Shown here piece after piece: positions 16,517-25,905 of a DNA stretch of 64,000 nucleotides. The DNA is taken from NCBI GenBank assembly GCA_945861785.1, contig CAMAWD010000015.1, positions 1 through 64,000 on the forward strand. The letters run 5' to 3'. Position 1 is the stretch's first letter. Every line of letters begins with the position of its first letter. This DNA is from Rhodoferax sp. OV413. Lineage in GTDB: Bacteria > Pseudomonadota > Gammaproteobacteria > Burkholderiales > Burkholderiaceae_C. The notes under the pieces were generated by a model, which saw only the letters and a list, made by a program, of their open reading frames with translations, did not search any database and was not told the origin of the DNA. The translations under genes and the position numbers were made by a program.

Positions 16517-18592
16517 ATGTCCAATTGGATGGTAGGCATCGATACAGGCGGTACCTTTACCGACGTGGCGGCGCTGGAGGTGACCAGCCAGACGCTGCAC
16601 GTCACCAAGGTGCCCTCCACGCCGGACGACCCTTCGCGCGCCGTGCTCAACGGACTGACCACGCTGATGCGGGAATTCCCCGGCATCACTCCGGGCGAGA
16701 TCCAGTTCTTCGCGCACGGCACCACCGTGGCTACCAATGCCCTGCTCGAGCACAAGGGAGTGCGCGCCGGGCTGCTGATCAACCGTGGCTTTCGCGCGGT
16801 CTACGAGTTGCGCGGCGGCATCCGGCCGGTCGACTCCGACTGTGTCGACACCTTCTGGGAGAAGCCGGCGCCGTTGGTGCGTCAGCGTCACATCGAGGAA
16901 ATCGACGGCCGCATTGCCCACGATGGCAGCGAACTCGAGCCGCTGAACGAGGACGGCGTGCGCGAGGCGGTGCGCCGGCTCAAGGGCCAGGGCATCAGCG
17001 CCATCGCCGTGGTCTACCTGTTCTCCTTCATGAACCCCGACCACGAGTCACGCACCGCCCGGATCATCCATGAAGAGTTCCCTGACTGCCGGGTATCGCT
17101 GTCAAGCCTGATCCTGCCGGTGATCCGCGAATACCAGCGCATTTCGACGACCGTGGTCGACGCCTACGTGGGTCCGGTGATCGAGAACTACCTGCGCCGG
17201 CTGTCCGTCGGGCTGCGCCAGCTCGGCCTGACCACCGAGCAGCAGTTCATCATGCAGTCCAACGGTGGCCTGATGCGGGTGGACATGGCCGCCAACTACC
17301 CAAACCAGACGCTGCTGTCCGGCCCGGCCGCCGGCGTGGTGTTCAGCGCACAACTGGGCATGGCACTCGGCGAGCCCAACGTGGTCACGTTCGACATGGG
17401 CGGCACCAGCACCGACATCGCCGTGCTCGTCAACGGGCAGTACCAGGAAAACCGCGACGGCAAAATCAGCAACCAGGACGTGGGCACGCCGATGATCCAC
17501 ATCAACACCCTGGGCGCGGGCGGCGGCACGATCGCCTGGATCGGCCCCGACGGCCTGCTGAAGGCGGGCCCGCAGTCCGCCGGCGCCATGCCCGGACCGG
17601 CGTGTTATGGCCACGGCGGCGAGCATCCTGCGGTGACCGACGCCAATTTGGTGCTGGGTTACCTCGAGCCCAGCGCCCTGGTCGGTGGCAAGGTCAAGCT
17701 CGATGCCGAACTCTCGCGCGCGGCGATCCGGCGCAAGGTGGCCGAACCGCTGAACCTGAGCCTGGAAGATGCCGCCATGGGCATCGTCAAGGTGGTGAAC
17801 GTGAACATGGAAGTGGACACGCGGCTGTCGTTCGCCGAACGCGGCCTCGACCACCGAAACTTCGCGCTGGTCGCGTTTGGCGGTGCCGGGCCGGTGCACG
17901 CGGCGCGGGTGGCCCGCAATGTCGGCATCCCGCGCGTGATCGTGCCGCCGTATCCGGGCATCAGTTGCGCCATGGGTCTGCTGCAGACCGATGTGAAGCA
18001 CTTCTACCTGCGCAGCCACCCGGCGCCGTTGCCGTCGCTGTCGGTGGAAACCATCAACAGCCTGTTCCGGGAGCTCGAAGAACGCGCTTTGGAGGAAGCC
18101 CGGGCTGAGGGCTTTGCGCTCGACGAGGTGGAACTGCTGCACCAGATGGACCTGCGTTATCCGTACCAGGGCTACGAACTGGCCGTCCCGTGCAGGGCGC
18201 CGCCGTTCAGCGAGGCAGACAAGGAGGTGGTGCGGCGGGCTTTTGATCAGGCGCACCTGCAGGTGTATGCGATCTCGGCGCCCGATGAGGTCCCGGAGGT
18301 GGTGAACCTGCGCCTGGTGTCGGTCAGCAAGGTGCCGCACCTGGAGTTGCCGGACATTGCCTTGGGCGGAGTGTCCGCGCAGGCCGCCCGCATCGGTATC
18401 CGGCGCGCGCGTTTCGAGGAGTTCGCGGACTACGTCGACACACCGGTCTACCGGCGCGATCTGCTCAGGCGCGGCAACACCATCGATGGCCCGGCCATCA
18501 TCGAACAGCTCGATTCCACCACCGTGCTGTTGCCCCGGCAACGCGCCGAGGTGGTGAAGTTCGGCGCGCTCGTCATCACCGTGGAGACCTGA
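16517..18592 (+). CDS. hyuA: Hydantoinase/oxoprolinase A subunit (HyuA, N-methylhydantoinase A type)
   Basis: 691 residues, CAGGAG before the ATG. The ATP-binding N-terminus GIDTGGTFTDVAAL and FAHGTTVATNALLE, and the central TFDMGGTSTDIAVLV phosphate loop, define the ASKHA-type A subunit. Together with HyuB it uses ATP to hydrolyse cyclic amide rings (5-oxoproline, N-methylhydantoin) or, in relatives, to carboxylate acetone/acetophenone. A third carboxylase subunit gene is not seen here, which favours the hydrolase role. Confidence 0.85.
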   Translation: MSNWMVGIDTGGTFTDVAALEVTSQTLHVTKVPSTPDDPSRAVLNGLTTLMREFPGITPGEIQFFAHGTTVATNALLEHKGVRAGLLINRGFRAVYELRGGIRPVDSDCVDTFWEKPAPLVRQRHIEEIDGRIAHDGSELEPLNEDGVREAVRRLKGQGISAIAVVYLFSFMNPDHESRTARIIHEEFPDCRVSLSSLILPVIREYQRISTTVVDAYVGPVIENYLRRLSVGLRQLGLTTEQQFIMQSNGGLMRVDMAANYPNQTLLSGPAAGVVFSAQLGMALGEPNVVTFDMGGTSTDIAVLVNGQYQENRDGKISNQDVGTPMIHINTLGAGGGTIAWIGPDGLLKAGPQSAGAMPGPACYGHGGEHPAVTDANLVLGYLEPSALVGGKVKLDAELSRAAIRRKVAEPLNLSLEDAAMGIVKVVNVNMEVDTRLSFAERGLDHRNFALVAFGGAGPVHAARVARNVGIPRVIVPPYPGISCAMGLLQTDVKHFYLRSHPAPLPSLSVETINSLFRELEERALEEARAEGFALDEVELLHQMDLRYPYQGYELAVPCRAPPFSEADKEVVRRAFDQAHLQVYAISAPDEVPEVVNLRLVSVSKVPHLELPDIALGGVSAQAARIGIRRARFEEFADYVDTPVYRRDLLRRGNTIDGPAIIEQLDSTTVLLPRQRAEVVKFGALVITVET

Positions 18593-18593
18593 C

Positions 18594-20342
18594 ATGGCCA
18601 GGACCGTCGATCCCATCACGCTGGAAGTGCTCAACAACCGGCTGCGCGAGATTGTCTCGACCATGGAGCATCTGCTGTTCCATGGCGGCTACTCGACCAT
18701 CCTGCGCGAGTCCAAGGACGGTAGCGCCGTCATCACGGACCGCAACGGCTGCGCCGTCTACGCCGGCTCGCAGTTGCACCTGACGCCCTACCACTTCACC
18801 CTGCAGGCGCTGCTCAAGCAGTACCCGGGCGATAGCATGCGCGAGGGTGACAGCTACATCGCCAACGACCCCTACCTCGGAGGGGTGTTCCATGCCTCCG
18901 ACGTGGCCATCGTCACGCCCATCTTCCACCAAGGCGTGCACCTTGGATTTACCGCCAGCATCGCCCACAAGAGCGACATCGGCGGCATGGTTCCCGGCTC
19001 CGCCTCCGGGGCATCGCGCGAGCTGTACCACGAAGGCTTCCTGGTCCCCGGCATCAAGTATGCGACGGCACAGGGGCCGATCGACGACGTGGTGCGACTG
19101 CTGATGCGCAACAGCCGCCAACCCGAGGCGTTGCGCGGCGACCTGCAGTCCCAGCTCGGTTGCACCAGGGTCGGGGCCGACAAGGTCAAGGGCCTGTGCG
19201 ACGAGTACGGGGTGGAGACCATCCTGGCCGCGTTCCAGGAACTGCAGGATCTCACCGAAGCGCGGGTGCGCCACGGCCTGCAGCAATGGCCGGACGGGGA
19301 GTTCTCCGGCGAAACGGAGTTCGAGGCCGACGGGCGACTGTTCGTGCAACCGGTGCGTTTTAACGTGCGTATCCGAAAGCAGGGCGACGGCATCACCTTC
19401 GACCTGACCGGCAGCAGCCCGCAGGTGGCCAGTCCGCAGAACATCCGGCCGCAGTCGCAGCTGGCAGCCGCTGCCCTGGCCATGATCACGTCGATGGATC
19501 CCTCAATACCGCTGAACTACGGGGCCTTGCGTCCGATCAGTCTGGTCAGCAAGCCGGGCCTGGTCACCGAGGCCGAGTTCCCGGCGCCGGTGGGCTCTTA
19601 CTTCGCATCCACCGCCATGCTCTACAGCGCGTGCCTGGTGGCACTGGCCAACTTCAACCCGGCGCGCGCGGTGGCAAGCAGTGGTTTCGGCACCTCCGGG
19701 CCGGTGCTCGGCTACAAGCAGGCGCGTTCGGGCAAGGCGGCGGTTTCCTACGAGCTGATGTCGCCGTCGCTGGGTGGTACACCATTGCACGATGGCAGCC
19801 TCGCAGTCAACCCGATGCACCAGTACACACCTTACACGCCCGTGGAGATACTCGAGACCGAGTACCCGGTGCGACTGGAACGCGTCGAGACCATCATCGA
19901 TTCGGCTGGGCCCGGGCGGTTCCGCGGCGGGCTGGGCTACCGCAAGCGCTACCGTGTTCTGTCGGACTGCACACTCAACTTCAGGCGCATGCAGGCCGGC
20001 CAGCCGCAGGGCATCTTTGGTGGCCTCAGCCCGCTGCGCGTGCGCTCCAGCCTGAACCCGGACACGCCGCACGAGGAGGTGCTGACCCGCTCGGCGGCGT
20101 TCGAGCTCAAGTCGGGCACGAGCTTCCAGTTCCAGTCCCAGGGCGGCAGCGGCTACGGCGACCCCCTGACCCGCGACACACACCGGGTGCTGGACGACGT
20201 GCTGGACGGTTATGTCTCGGTCGTCGGGGCCGAACGCGACTACGGCGTGGTCATCGACGCAGCCACGATGCGTGTGGACGAGGCGGCCACGGCGGCGCGG
20301 CGCCACAGCGCAGGTGTACCCGGCACGCCGCCCCAGGAATGA
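18594..20342 (+). CDS. hyuB: Hydantoinase B/oxoprolinase subunit (HyuB)
   Basis: 582 residues starting one base after the hyuA stop codon. PITLEVLNNRLREIVSTMEHLL is the family N-terminal motif, GDSYIANDPYLGG and SIAHKSDIGGMVPGS are the central metal/substrate motifs, and GGSGYGDPLTRD is the conserved tail. It forms the catalytic complex with HyuA. The next gene is a periplasmic binding protein, suggesting the substrate is imported. Confidence 0.87.
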   Translation: MARTVDPITLEVLNNRLREIVSTMEHLLFHGGYSTILRESKDGSAVITDRNGCAVYAGSQLHLTPYHFTLQALLKQYPGDSMREGDSYIANDPYLGGVFHASDVAIVTPIFHQGVHLGFTASIAHKSDIGGMVPGSASGASRELYHEGFLVPGIKYATAQGPIDDVVRLLMRNSRQPEALRGDLQSQLGCTRVGADKVKGLCDEYGVETILAAFQELQDLTEARVRHGLQQWPDGEFSGETEFEADGRLFVQPVRFNVRIRKQGDGITFDLTGSSPQVASPQNIRPQSQLAAAALAMITSMDPSIPLNYGALRPISLVSKPGLVTEAEFPAPVGSYFASTAMLYSACLVALANFNPARAVASSGFGTSGPVLGYKQARSGKAAVSYELMSPSLGGTPLHDGSLAVNPMHQYTPYTPVEILETEYPVRLERVETIIDSAGPGRFRGGLGYRKRYRVLSDCTLNFRRMQAGQPQGIFGGLSPLRVRSSLNPDTPHEEVLTRSAAFELKSGTSFQFQSQGGSGYGDPLTRDTHRVLDDVLDGYVSVVGAERDYGVVIDAATMRVDEAATAARRHSAGVPGTPPQE

Positions 20343-20387
20343 GCGCTTGCCGCTGACGATCACCCCATGTACAACAAGGAGTCAAAA

Positions 20388-21407
20388 ATGCGCAACCTGA
20401 ACCTGATCAGCGACCTGACCCGCGGCATCGCCATTGGCGCAGCCGCCTTTTCCCTGTGGGCGGCGGCGGCATCGGCAGCCGCGCAGGACGCATTTGCGAT
20501 CGGCACCGTACCGGCCGACATCACCTCCATCGGACCGCGTTTTGCCGAGGCCGCCGGCACTTTCGCGAGCAACCGGATCAAGGTGGAAATCGTGACCGTA
20601 GAGGGCGGGTCGCGCGGGGTGCAGGTGCTGCTATCGGGCAAGCTGCAGGCCATGCACGTCGGATTCTCGGTCGCCGTCAACGCCAACCGCGAGGGTGCGG
20701 ATTTGCGGCTGATCAGCTCCAGCTTCAATGTCATGCCGATGGAAATCTATGTGTCGCCCACGATCAAGTCGCCGGCCGACCTGAAGGGACAAAAGATCGC
20801 CATCAGCGCCCTCACCTCGGAGAGCGACATGGCGATCAGCCTGGCACTGCGCCAGTGGAACATGACCCGCAAGGACGTGGTGATCACGCAGCTTGGAGGA
20901 GCGTCGCAACGGCTGGCCGCACAGTTGTCGGGCCAGGTTGCCGCGGCCCCGTACTTGTTGCCCACCAACTTCATCGCGCGCGAAAAAGGCCTGGTCCGGC
21001 TGCTCGACCTCGGCAACGGCGGTGCGCCCTGGATCTTCAACGGCCTGGTCGTCAACCGGGAGTTCGCCAAGTCCAACCCCGATCTCATGAAGCGCTTCAT
21101 CAAGGCCAATATCGAGGGAATGTACAAAGCGCTATCGGACGAGAAGTGGGCCAAGGAAGTCATCGCCAAGGAGTTCAAGTCCGACTCGAAGGCGCTGCTC
21201 GACGAGGCCTACGCGGCCTTGAAGAGAGGCTATCCGCGCGATTACACGCCTTCGATCGAGGGCATCAATAACGTGATCGCCGAAGTCAACAGCATGGGCC
21301 CGCCACTGACCAGCAAGAATCCGGCCGACTATGTGGACCTGAGCATCCTCGACGCGTTGAAAAAGGAAGGTTTCTTCGAAGAGATGAAGAAACGCTACGG
21401 CATCTGA
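20388..21407 (+). CDS. NMT1/TauA-like ABC substrate-binding protein (orphan)
   Basis: 339 residues from ATG 20388 (AAGGAG upstream; an earlier in-frame ATG at 20367 has no ribosome site). Long signal sequence ending near AAASAAAQDAFA. The mature domain maps VEGGSRGVQVLLSGKLQAMHVG and LKGQKIAISALTSESDMAISLAL, as in NitT/TauT receptors. No ATPase or permease is adjacent. It probably works with a transporter elsewhere, delivering the HyuAB or monooxygenase substrate. A sulfonate ligand is possible given Xsc/Pta in the window but there is no direct support. Confidence 0.8.
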   Translation: MRNLNLISDLTRGIAIGAAAFSLWAAAASAAAQDAFAIGTVPADITSIGPRFAEAAGTFASNRIKVEIVTVEGGSRGVQVLLSGKLQAMHVGFSVAVNANREGADLRLISSSFNVMPMEIYVSPTIKSPADLKGQKIAISALTSESDMAISLALRQWNMTRKDVVITQLGGASQRLAAQLSGQVAAAPYLLPTNFIAREKGLVRLLDLGNGGAPWIFNGLVVNREFAKSNPDLMKRFIKANIEGMYKALSDEKWAKEVIAKEFKSDSKALLDEAYAALKRGYPRDYTPSIEGINNVIAEVNSMGPPLTSKNPADYVDLSILDALKKEGFFEEMKKRYGI

Positions 21408-21429
21408 TCCGGGCCGCGGTCCAGTTGCT

Positions 21430-21606
21430 GATGTCCGATTCGAGCCATCCCACGATTTCAACAAGCATTCATGCGGGTTCGCGGCATGGGTTTGGTTCCT
21501 GCTGGCGGACCATCTTGAACGTGAGGGCATGATCAAGGCAGGCGTGTCCGAGACCGCGTTGCGGGAGATTGCGGCACTGCGCCGCGCAGCGGCCGAGACG
21601 CGCTGA
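21430..21606 (+). pseudogene. Unidentified coding remnant (C-terminal tail)
   Basis: In the 293-bp gap a plus-strand frame encodes about 59 residues with a plausible protein-like tail, EREGMIKAGVSETALREIAAL then LRRAAAETR and TGA. It has no start codon with a ribosome site upstream. It may be the end of a deleted gene. I do not recognise the family. Confidence 0.2.
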
Positions 21607-21700
21607 GCAGCGACCAACCCGCAGCGGGTTGGCACCCCGAAATCTGACATGATGGCGCTGTTGGTGCGCCACCCGGCAGCGCCCCCTGGCCTGCGACCCG

Positions 21701-22909
21701 ATGTCTTCCCACTTCCTCAAAACCGCCCTCGTTCTGGGCCTGCTCTCGGCCATCGGACCGTTTGCCATCGACATGTACCTGCCGGCGCTGCCATCGATCG
21801 GCAGGTACCTCGGTGCCTCTGTCGGAGCAGTGCAGACCAGCCTGATGGCATTTTTTGTCGCGCTGGGCCTGGGCCAGGTCATCTATGGCCCGGTTTCGGA
21901 CATGGTCGGGCGCAAGCCGCCGCTGTATTTCGGTCTGGCGCTGTTTGCATTGGCCAGCGTCGGCTGTGCACTGGCGCCCGATATCCAGACCCTGGTGGGC
22001 TTGCGTTTTGTACAAGGGCTGGGCGCCTGCGCCACCATGGTGGTGCCCCGGGCCGTGGTGCGCGATATGCACACCGGCACGGATGCCGCGCGGCTTGTGT
22101 CGATGCTGATGCTGGTGTTCAGCGTCTCGCCCATCCTCGCGCCACTGGCCGGCAGCCTGCTGATCGAATGGATCGGCTGGCGCAGCGTTTTCTGGGCAGT
22201 CACCGTGATCGCCATGTTGTCACTGCTGTTGCTTGCATTCGGCTTGCCAGAGACGCGTCTGCCCGAAGAGCGCCGCGAAAGCAGCGTGCGCAGTGCCCTG
22301 GCCGGATACGCCATATTGCTGCGCGACCGCCAGTACCTTGGCCTGGTGATGATCGGCGCCTTCGGCATTTCCGGTTTTTTCGTCTACCTGGCCAACTCCC
22401 CCTTCGTGCTGATCGACCACTACGGGCTCACGCCGCGCCAGTACAGCCTGGCCTTTGCCATCAACGCGGCGGCGTTCATAGGATCTTCACAATTCACGGC
22501 AGCGCTGGCCAGCCGCTGGGGCATGGTGCGCGTGGTGAAATTCGCCGTGACCGGTTACGCCGTGGTCATGCTGTCGCTGCTGGCGTTGTACCTGTTGGGA
22601 GTGGACCGTCTGGATGTGCTGGTCATCATGCTGCTGGCAGGTTTCGGTTTTCTGGGGCTGGTGCTGCCCACCACAGCCGTGCTGGCCCTGGAAGCGCATG
22701 GCGCGATTTCCGGCACTGCGTCGGCCTTGATGGGCACGCTGCAGTTCATCACCAGCGCCATCGTCATGGCCGCTGTCGGGCTGTTTGTCGACACATCGGC
22801 ACGCGCCATGGTCACGGGTATCGCCTGCTGCGCCCTGGTAACCTGGATCCTCGCGCACCGGACTCTCGGGTCCGGCACCGTTGCCCATCCCCACCCCCAC
22901 ACACCATGA
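21701..22909 (+). CDS. Bcr/CflA-type multidrug efflux MFS transporter
   Basis: 402 residues with 12 predicted membrane segments. The N-terminus SAIGPFAIDMYLPALPSIG, the loop GPVSDMVGRKPPLYFGLALF and motif C region VVPRAVVRDMHTG are signatures of the DHA1 Bcr/CflA drug exporters. The stop codon overlaps the start of the hydratase gene (ATGA). It may export a metabolite or a toxic analogue. Confidence 0.88.
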   Translation: MSSHFLKTALVLGLLSAIGPFAIDMYLPALPSIGRYLGASVGAVQTSLMAFFVALGLGQVIYGPVSDMVGRKPPLYFGLALFALASVGCALAPDIQTLVGLRFVQGLGACATMVVPRAVVRDMHTGTDAARLVSMLMLVFSVSPILAPLAGSLLIEWIGWRSVFWAVTVIAMLSLLLLAFGLPETRLPEERRESSVRSALAGYAILLRDRQYLGLVMIGAFGISGFFVYLANSPFVLIDHYGLTPRQYSLAFAINAAAFIGSSQFTAALASRWGMVRVVKFAVTGYAVVMLSLLALYLLGVDRLDVLVIMLLAGFGFLGLVLPTTAVLALEAHGAISGTASALMGTLQFITSAIVMAAVGLFVDTSARAMVTGIACCALVTWILAHRTLGSGTVAHPHPHTP

Positions 22910-23706
22910 CGCCTGAAGAACTGCTCGCCCACCACGACAACGCCCAGCCCTGGGAGCCGACAACAGCCAACGCGCCGGCCCCCGACGTGGCACAGGCGTA
23001 CCAGCTGCAACTGGCAGTGCGCAAGCTGCGGCAGGCCCGCGGCGAGAACCCGCGCGGGTTCAAGATCGGATTTACCAACCGCGGCATCTGGCTGCGGTAC
23101 AACGTGTTCGCGCCGATCTGGGGCACGGTCTGGAACACCACACTCACATTTTGCGAAACCACGGGCAGCGTTTCTCTGGCCGGCACCTGCCAGCCGCGCA
23201 TCGAACCCGAAACCGTCTTCGGCCTGCGTGCCACGCCGGCTCCCGATGCGTCACTTCAGGACTTGTGGGAGGCCATCGACTGGGTGGCCCCGGGCTTCGA
23301 AGTGGTGCAGGCGCACCGGCCCGACTGGAAGTTCACCATTCCCGACACTGTGGCCGATGGCGGGCTGCATGCGCGGCTGCTGGTGGGGCGCAGGATCCCG
23401 GTGCGGGAACTGTCTGCCAACGCGCCAGAGCTCGACCACCTGCTGGCAGGCGCCACTGTGGCGCTCGCAAAAAATGGCCAGGTGGTGGAGCGCGGTGCGG
23501 GCGCCAACGTGCTCGACAGCCCGCTGCGCGCCCTGCACCACTTCCTGCAGGAGTTGCGCCAATGCCCGGGCGCCCCCGACCTGCTTCCCGGCGATGTCGT
23601 CACCACCGGCACCTGGACCGATGCCTGGCCAGTGGCACCCGGCGAGCACTGGGCAGCCCGCTTCAGCACACCGCTGGCAAGCCTGGAAGTACAACTGGTC
23701 GGCTGA
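22906..23706 (+). CDS. 2-keto-4-pentenoate hydratase / fumarylacetoacetase-fold protein
   Basis: 266 residues starting MTPEELLAHHDNAQPW; start overlaps the MFS gene stop. Family features are FKIGFTNRGIW, the acidic pair in RIEPETVFGL, APGFEVVQA and GDVVTTGTWTDAWPVAPGE. The fold hydrates 2-oxo-4-enoates or decarboxylates oxalocrotonate at the end of meta-cleavage routes. With the flavin hydroxylase upstream it hints at ring catabolism, but no extradiol dioxygenase is present in the window. Confidence 0.75.
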   Translation: MTPEELLAHHDNAQPWEPTTANAPAPDVAQAYQLQLAVRKLRQARGENPRGFKIGFTNRGIWLRYNVFAPIWGTVWNTTLTFCETTGSVSLAGTCQPRIEPETVFGLRATPAPDASLQDLWEAIDWVAPGFEVVQAHRPDWKFTIPDTVADGGLHARLLVGRRIPVRELSANAPELDHLLAGATVALAKNGQVVERGAGANVLDSPLRALHHFLQELRQCPGAPDLLPGDVVTTGTWTDAWPVAPGEHWAARFSTPLASLEVQLVG

Positions 23707-23728
23707 TCTTTTGCACAGCGGCGACAGA

Positions 23729-25651
23729 TCACTGCGCCGGCCCTTTGAATTGCCAACGGCGCTGCCAGAACGGCTGGCCATCGACATGGATCGCCACGTC
23801 CACCGATGCCTCGTGGGTCGTGGCGAGGGTACGGCATGACAATTCGGTCGTTCCGGCCCCCTGGTTCAGGCGCACCGTGGTTGTGGACTGCATGCGCGCG
23901 AGGTCCGGGCGGGCGGCGGCCACGGCAGCGCCATAGGCGTGGTCGATCTGCAGTTCGGTCTGGCCATCCACACGCACCCGTTCCGTGCGGGTGGCTGCCA
24001 GGCGCACCGCGTCGTTCATCAGGTCGCGCTGGATGTCCCAGGTCTGCGCGCCCCCGAGATCATTTGGCGAACCCAGCACTGCGCTTTGAAGCGGGCCCCA
24101 GTCGGGTGCGTGCGCATCGTCTGCAGCGGGTGTCGGGCATACCGGCAACAACACACGCGTGTTGCCATGGAACAGTTGCAGCTCCGCCGCGATCGGGGTT
24201 GGCCAGACCCGCGGAAAGTCGGCGCAGGACAGCGCCACGCGCAGGCGCTCACCGGGTTGAAGCTGGTAGGCGGTGGCACGCAGTGCAATCCGCACCTCGC
24301 GCCGCGTCGGACGCTCGACAGCGTCACCCAAGTGCAGCCAGCCGGTGGTGATCAGGGTCGAGCTGCCATTGGGCGCGACCGCCGACAGCTTCACCACCAC
24401 GTGCAGCGGCAGGGCGCTGGCACACAGGTCCAGCACGGCCTCGGGCACGCCGACCAGTTCCATCGGTTCCTGCAGGGGCGGGCCGGTGAAACACAGGGAA
24501 CGCGCATCGTCAGCGCTGTGGTCGCGCGGCAGCGCCGGGTCCAGCGCTGTGGTCCATGGGTCCCAGGCGAGCGAGTACATGCCCACCGTCGGGTCGTAGC
24601 GGTAGCTGCTGCTGGGCCCGGCTTCTGCGGGCGCGTTTCCCAGGCTGCCGTCTGGCAAAAGGTACGCCGCGCGCGACGTGACCCGCACGGGGGGCCAATC
24701 GGGCTCGGCGCGCCAGAAGCCCACCCGCCCCTGCACATATACCGAAACCGCCGGCTCCTCGTCGATGCCATTGTGCACACCTTTGAGCCAGCGTTCGAAC
24801 CAGCGCTGCATCTCCCACAAGCCGGCCGCCGGCGCCTCGCGGCCGGTATCGGGGAACTCGTGTTTCCAGGCGCCCATCAGCAGCTTCTTGGGCGCCGTGA
24901 TGGCGCAGAAATCGCGCGGCGTGCAGTCAGCGTACAAGTCGCGCCAGCCCCCGATCTGGAAAGTCGGGCAGGTGATGCGCGTGATGTCCACCACGCGCGA
25001 GCGCCAGAAGTCGTCAAAACCCGGATGGGTCGAAAAAGCCTCCAGCCAGGGGATATTGCCCTCAAGGTGTTCAGCCCACACCTTGGCCCATCGGCCCGCG
25101 CCATCCTGCCACAGCGGCGGCATCAGGTTGTAGGCCGCCATGCGCGGCCCCCAATCCGCGCGCATCCAGAAACCACTGCCGGTGCCGCCCAGTGATGCAA
25201 CGCCGCGGTGCAGATCGGCCGAGGCATGGATCGGAATGACCGCACGCAGGTGCGGCGGGTTGGTGGCCGCCGTCGACAAGGCAGTGATGCCCGGGTAGGA
25301 CACGCCCCACATGCCCACCTGGCCATCACACCAGGGCTGCGAAGCGATCCACTCAACCAGGTCATGGCCGTCCTGCGCCTCGCCCGGCGCAAAGGCGCCA
25401 GGGCTGCAACCGGCAGAGTTGCCCAGGCCACGCAGGTCGGCCGAGACGCACGCATACCCGAGCGCGGCGAAATGCCGATGCACGCTGTCCACGCTGAGCC
25501 GGCCACCACGCCCGTCCTTGTGGTACGGGCCGAAATTGAGGATCGCCGGCACTGGCTGCGGGCCTGGCGGCCGCAACACATCGGCCGCCAGGGCCACCCC
25601 GTCACGCATTGGCACCAGCACGTTGCGCTGCATGATCATCGACAGGGACAT
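23729..25651 (-). CDS. CocE/NonD-type serine hydrolase (X-Pro dipeptidyl-peptidase S15 fold)
   Basis: 640 residues from the ATG at 25651, preceded by AGGAG at 8 nt; the open frame continues upstream without coding features. The alpha/beta-hydrolase core has the nucleophile elbow GMWGVSYPGITAL, the oxyanion region NFGPYHKDGRGG and SADLRGLGNSAG. A C-terminal jelly-roll (GERLRVALSCADFPRVWPTP) matches cocaine esterase and glutaryl acylase relatives. Convergent to the hydratase gene (22-bp gap). Likely cleaves an ester or amide bond; substrate unknown. Confidence 0.82.
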   Translation of the reverse strand: MSLSMIMQRNVLVPMRDGVALAADVLRPPGPQPVPAILNFGPYHKDGRGGRLSVDSVHRHFAALGYACVSADLRGLGNSAGCSPGAFAPGEAQDGHDLVEWIASQPWCDGQVGMWGVSYPGITALSTAATNPPHLRAVIPIHASADLHRGVASLGGTGSGFWMRADWGPRMAAYNLMPPLWQDGAGRWAKVWAEHLEGNIPWLEAFSTHPGFDDFWRSRVVDITRITCPTFQIGGWRDLYADCTPRDFCAITAPKKLLMGAWKHEFPDTGREAPAAGLWEMQRWFERWLKGVHNGIDEEPAVSVYVQGRVGFWRAEPDWPPVRVTSRAAYLLPDGSLGNAPAEAGPSSSYRYDPTVGMYSLAWDPWTTALDPALPRDHSADDARSLCFTGPPLQEPMELVGVPEAVLDLCASALPLHVVVKLSAVAPNGSSTLITTGWLHLGDAVERPTRREVRIALRATAYQLQPGERLRVALSCADFPRVWPTPIAAELQLFHGNTRVLLPVCPTPAADDAHAPDWGPLQSAVLGSPNDLGGAQTWDIQRDLMNDAVRLAATRTERVRVDGQTELQIDHAYGAAVAAARPDLARMQSTTTVRLNQGAGTTELSCRTLATTHEASVDVAIHVDGQPFWQRRWQFKGPAQ

Positions 25652-25905
25652 AAGGTTCTCTCCTGCTGTTGTTGTGGCACCAGAACCAGCTTGCCCGCGC
25701 CGCTTGCCTGCGCCGCGATCTCTCCCTGCCGCAGGATCGCGGTGTCCTTCATGGACGCAGTCGGGGATCCACCAGCCGATGCCGGACATGGTACTGCGGC
25801 GCCTGCAATGGCCCGCAACGGGCCGCGCCGGGTTTGCGCCAGAATACATGCCAGACTCACACATCGCTGCGGCAGGCGCTTGCATGTGCAACCAGGAGAC
25901 AAACG
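25652..25905. other. Divergent promoter interval between CocE-like and MlrC-like genes
   Basis: 254 bp containing the ribosome sites of both flanking genes. An open minus-strand frame across it has no recognisable domain. No clear palindrome or -35/-10 pair is evident. Confidence 0.35.

Noticed and set aside
17102-18664. 520-codon open frame on the minus strand opposite hyuA
   Set aside because: Antisense shadow of hyuA; the amino-acid composition is His/Arg/Asp-rich and no family motif is found.
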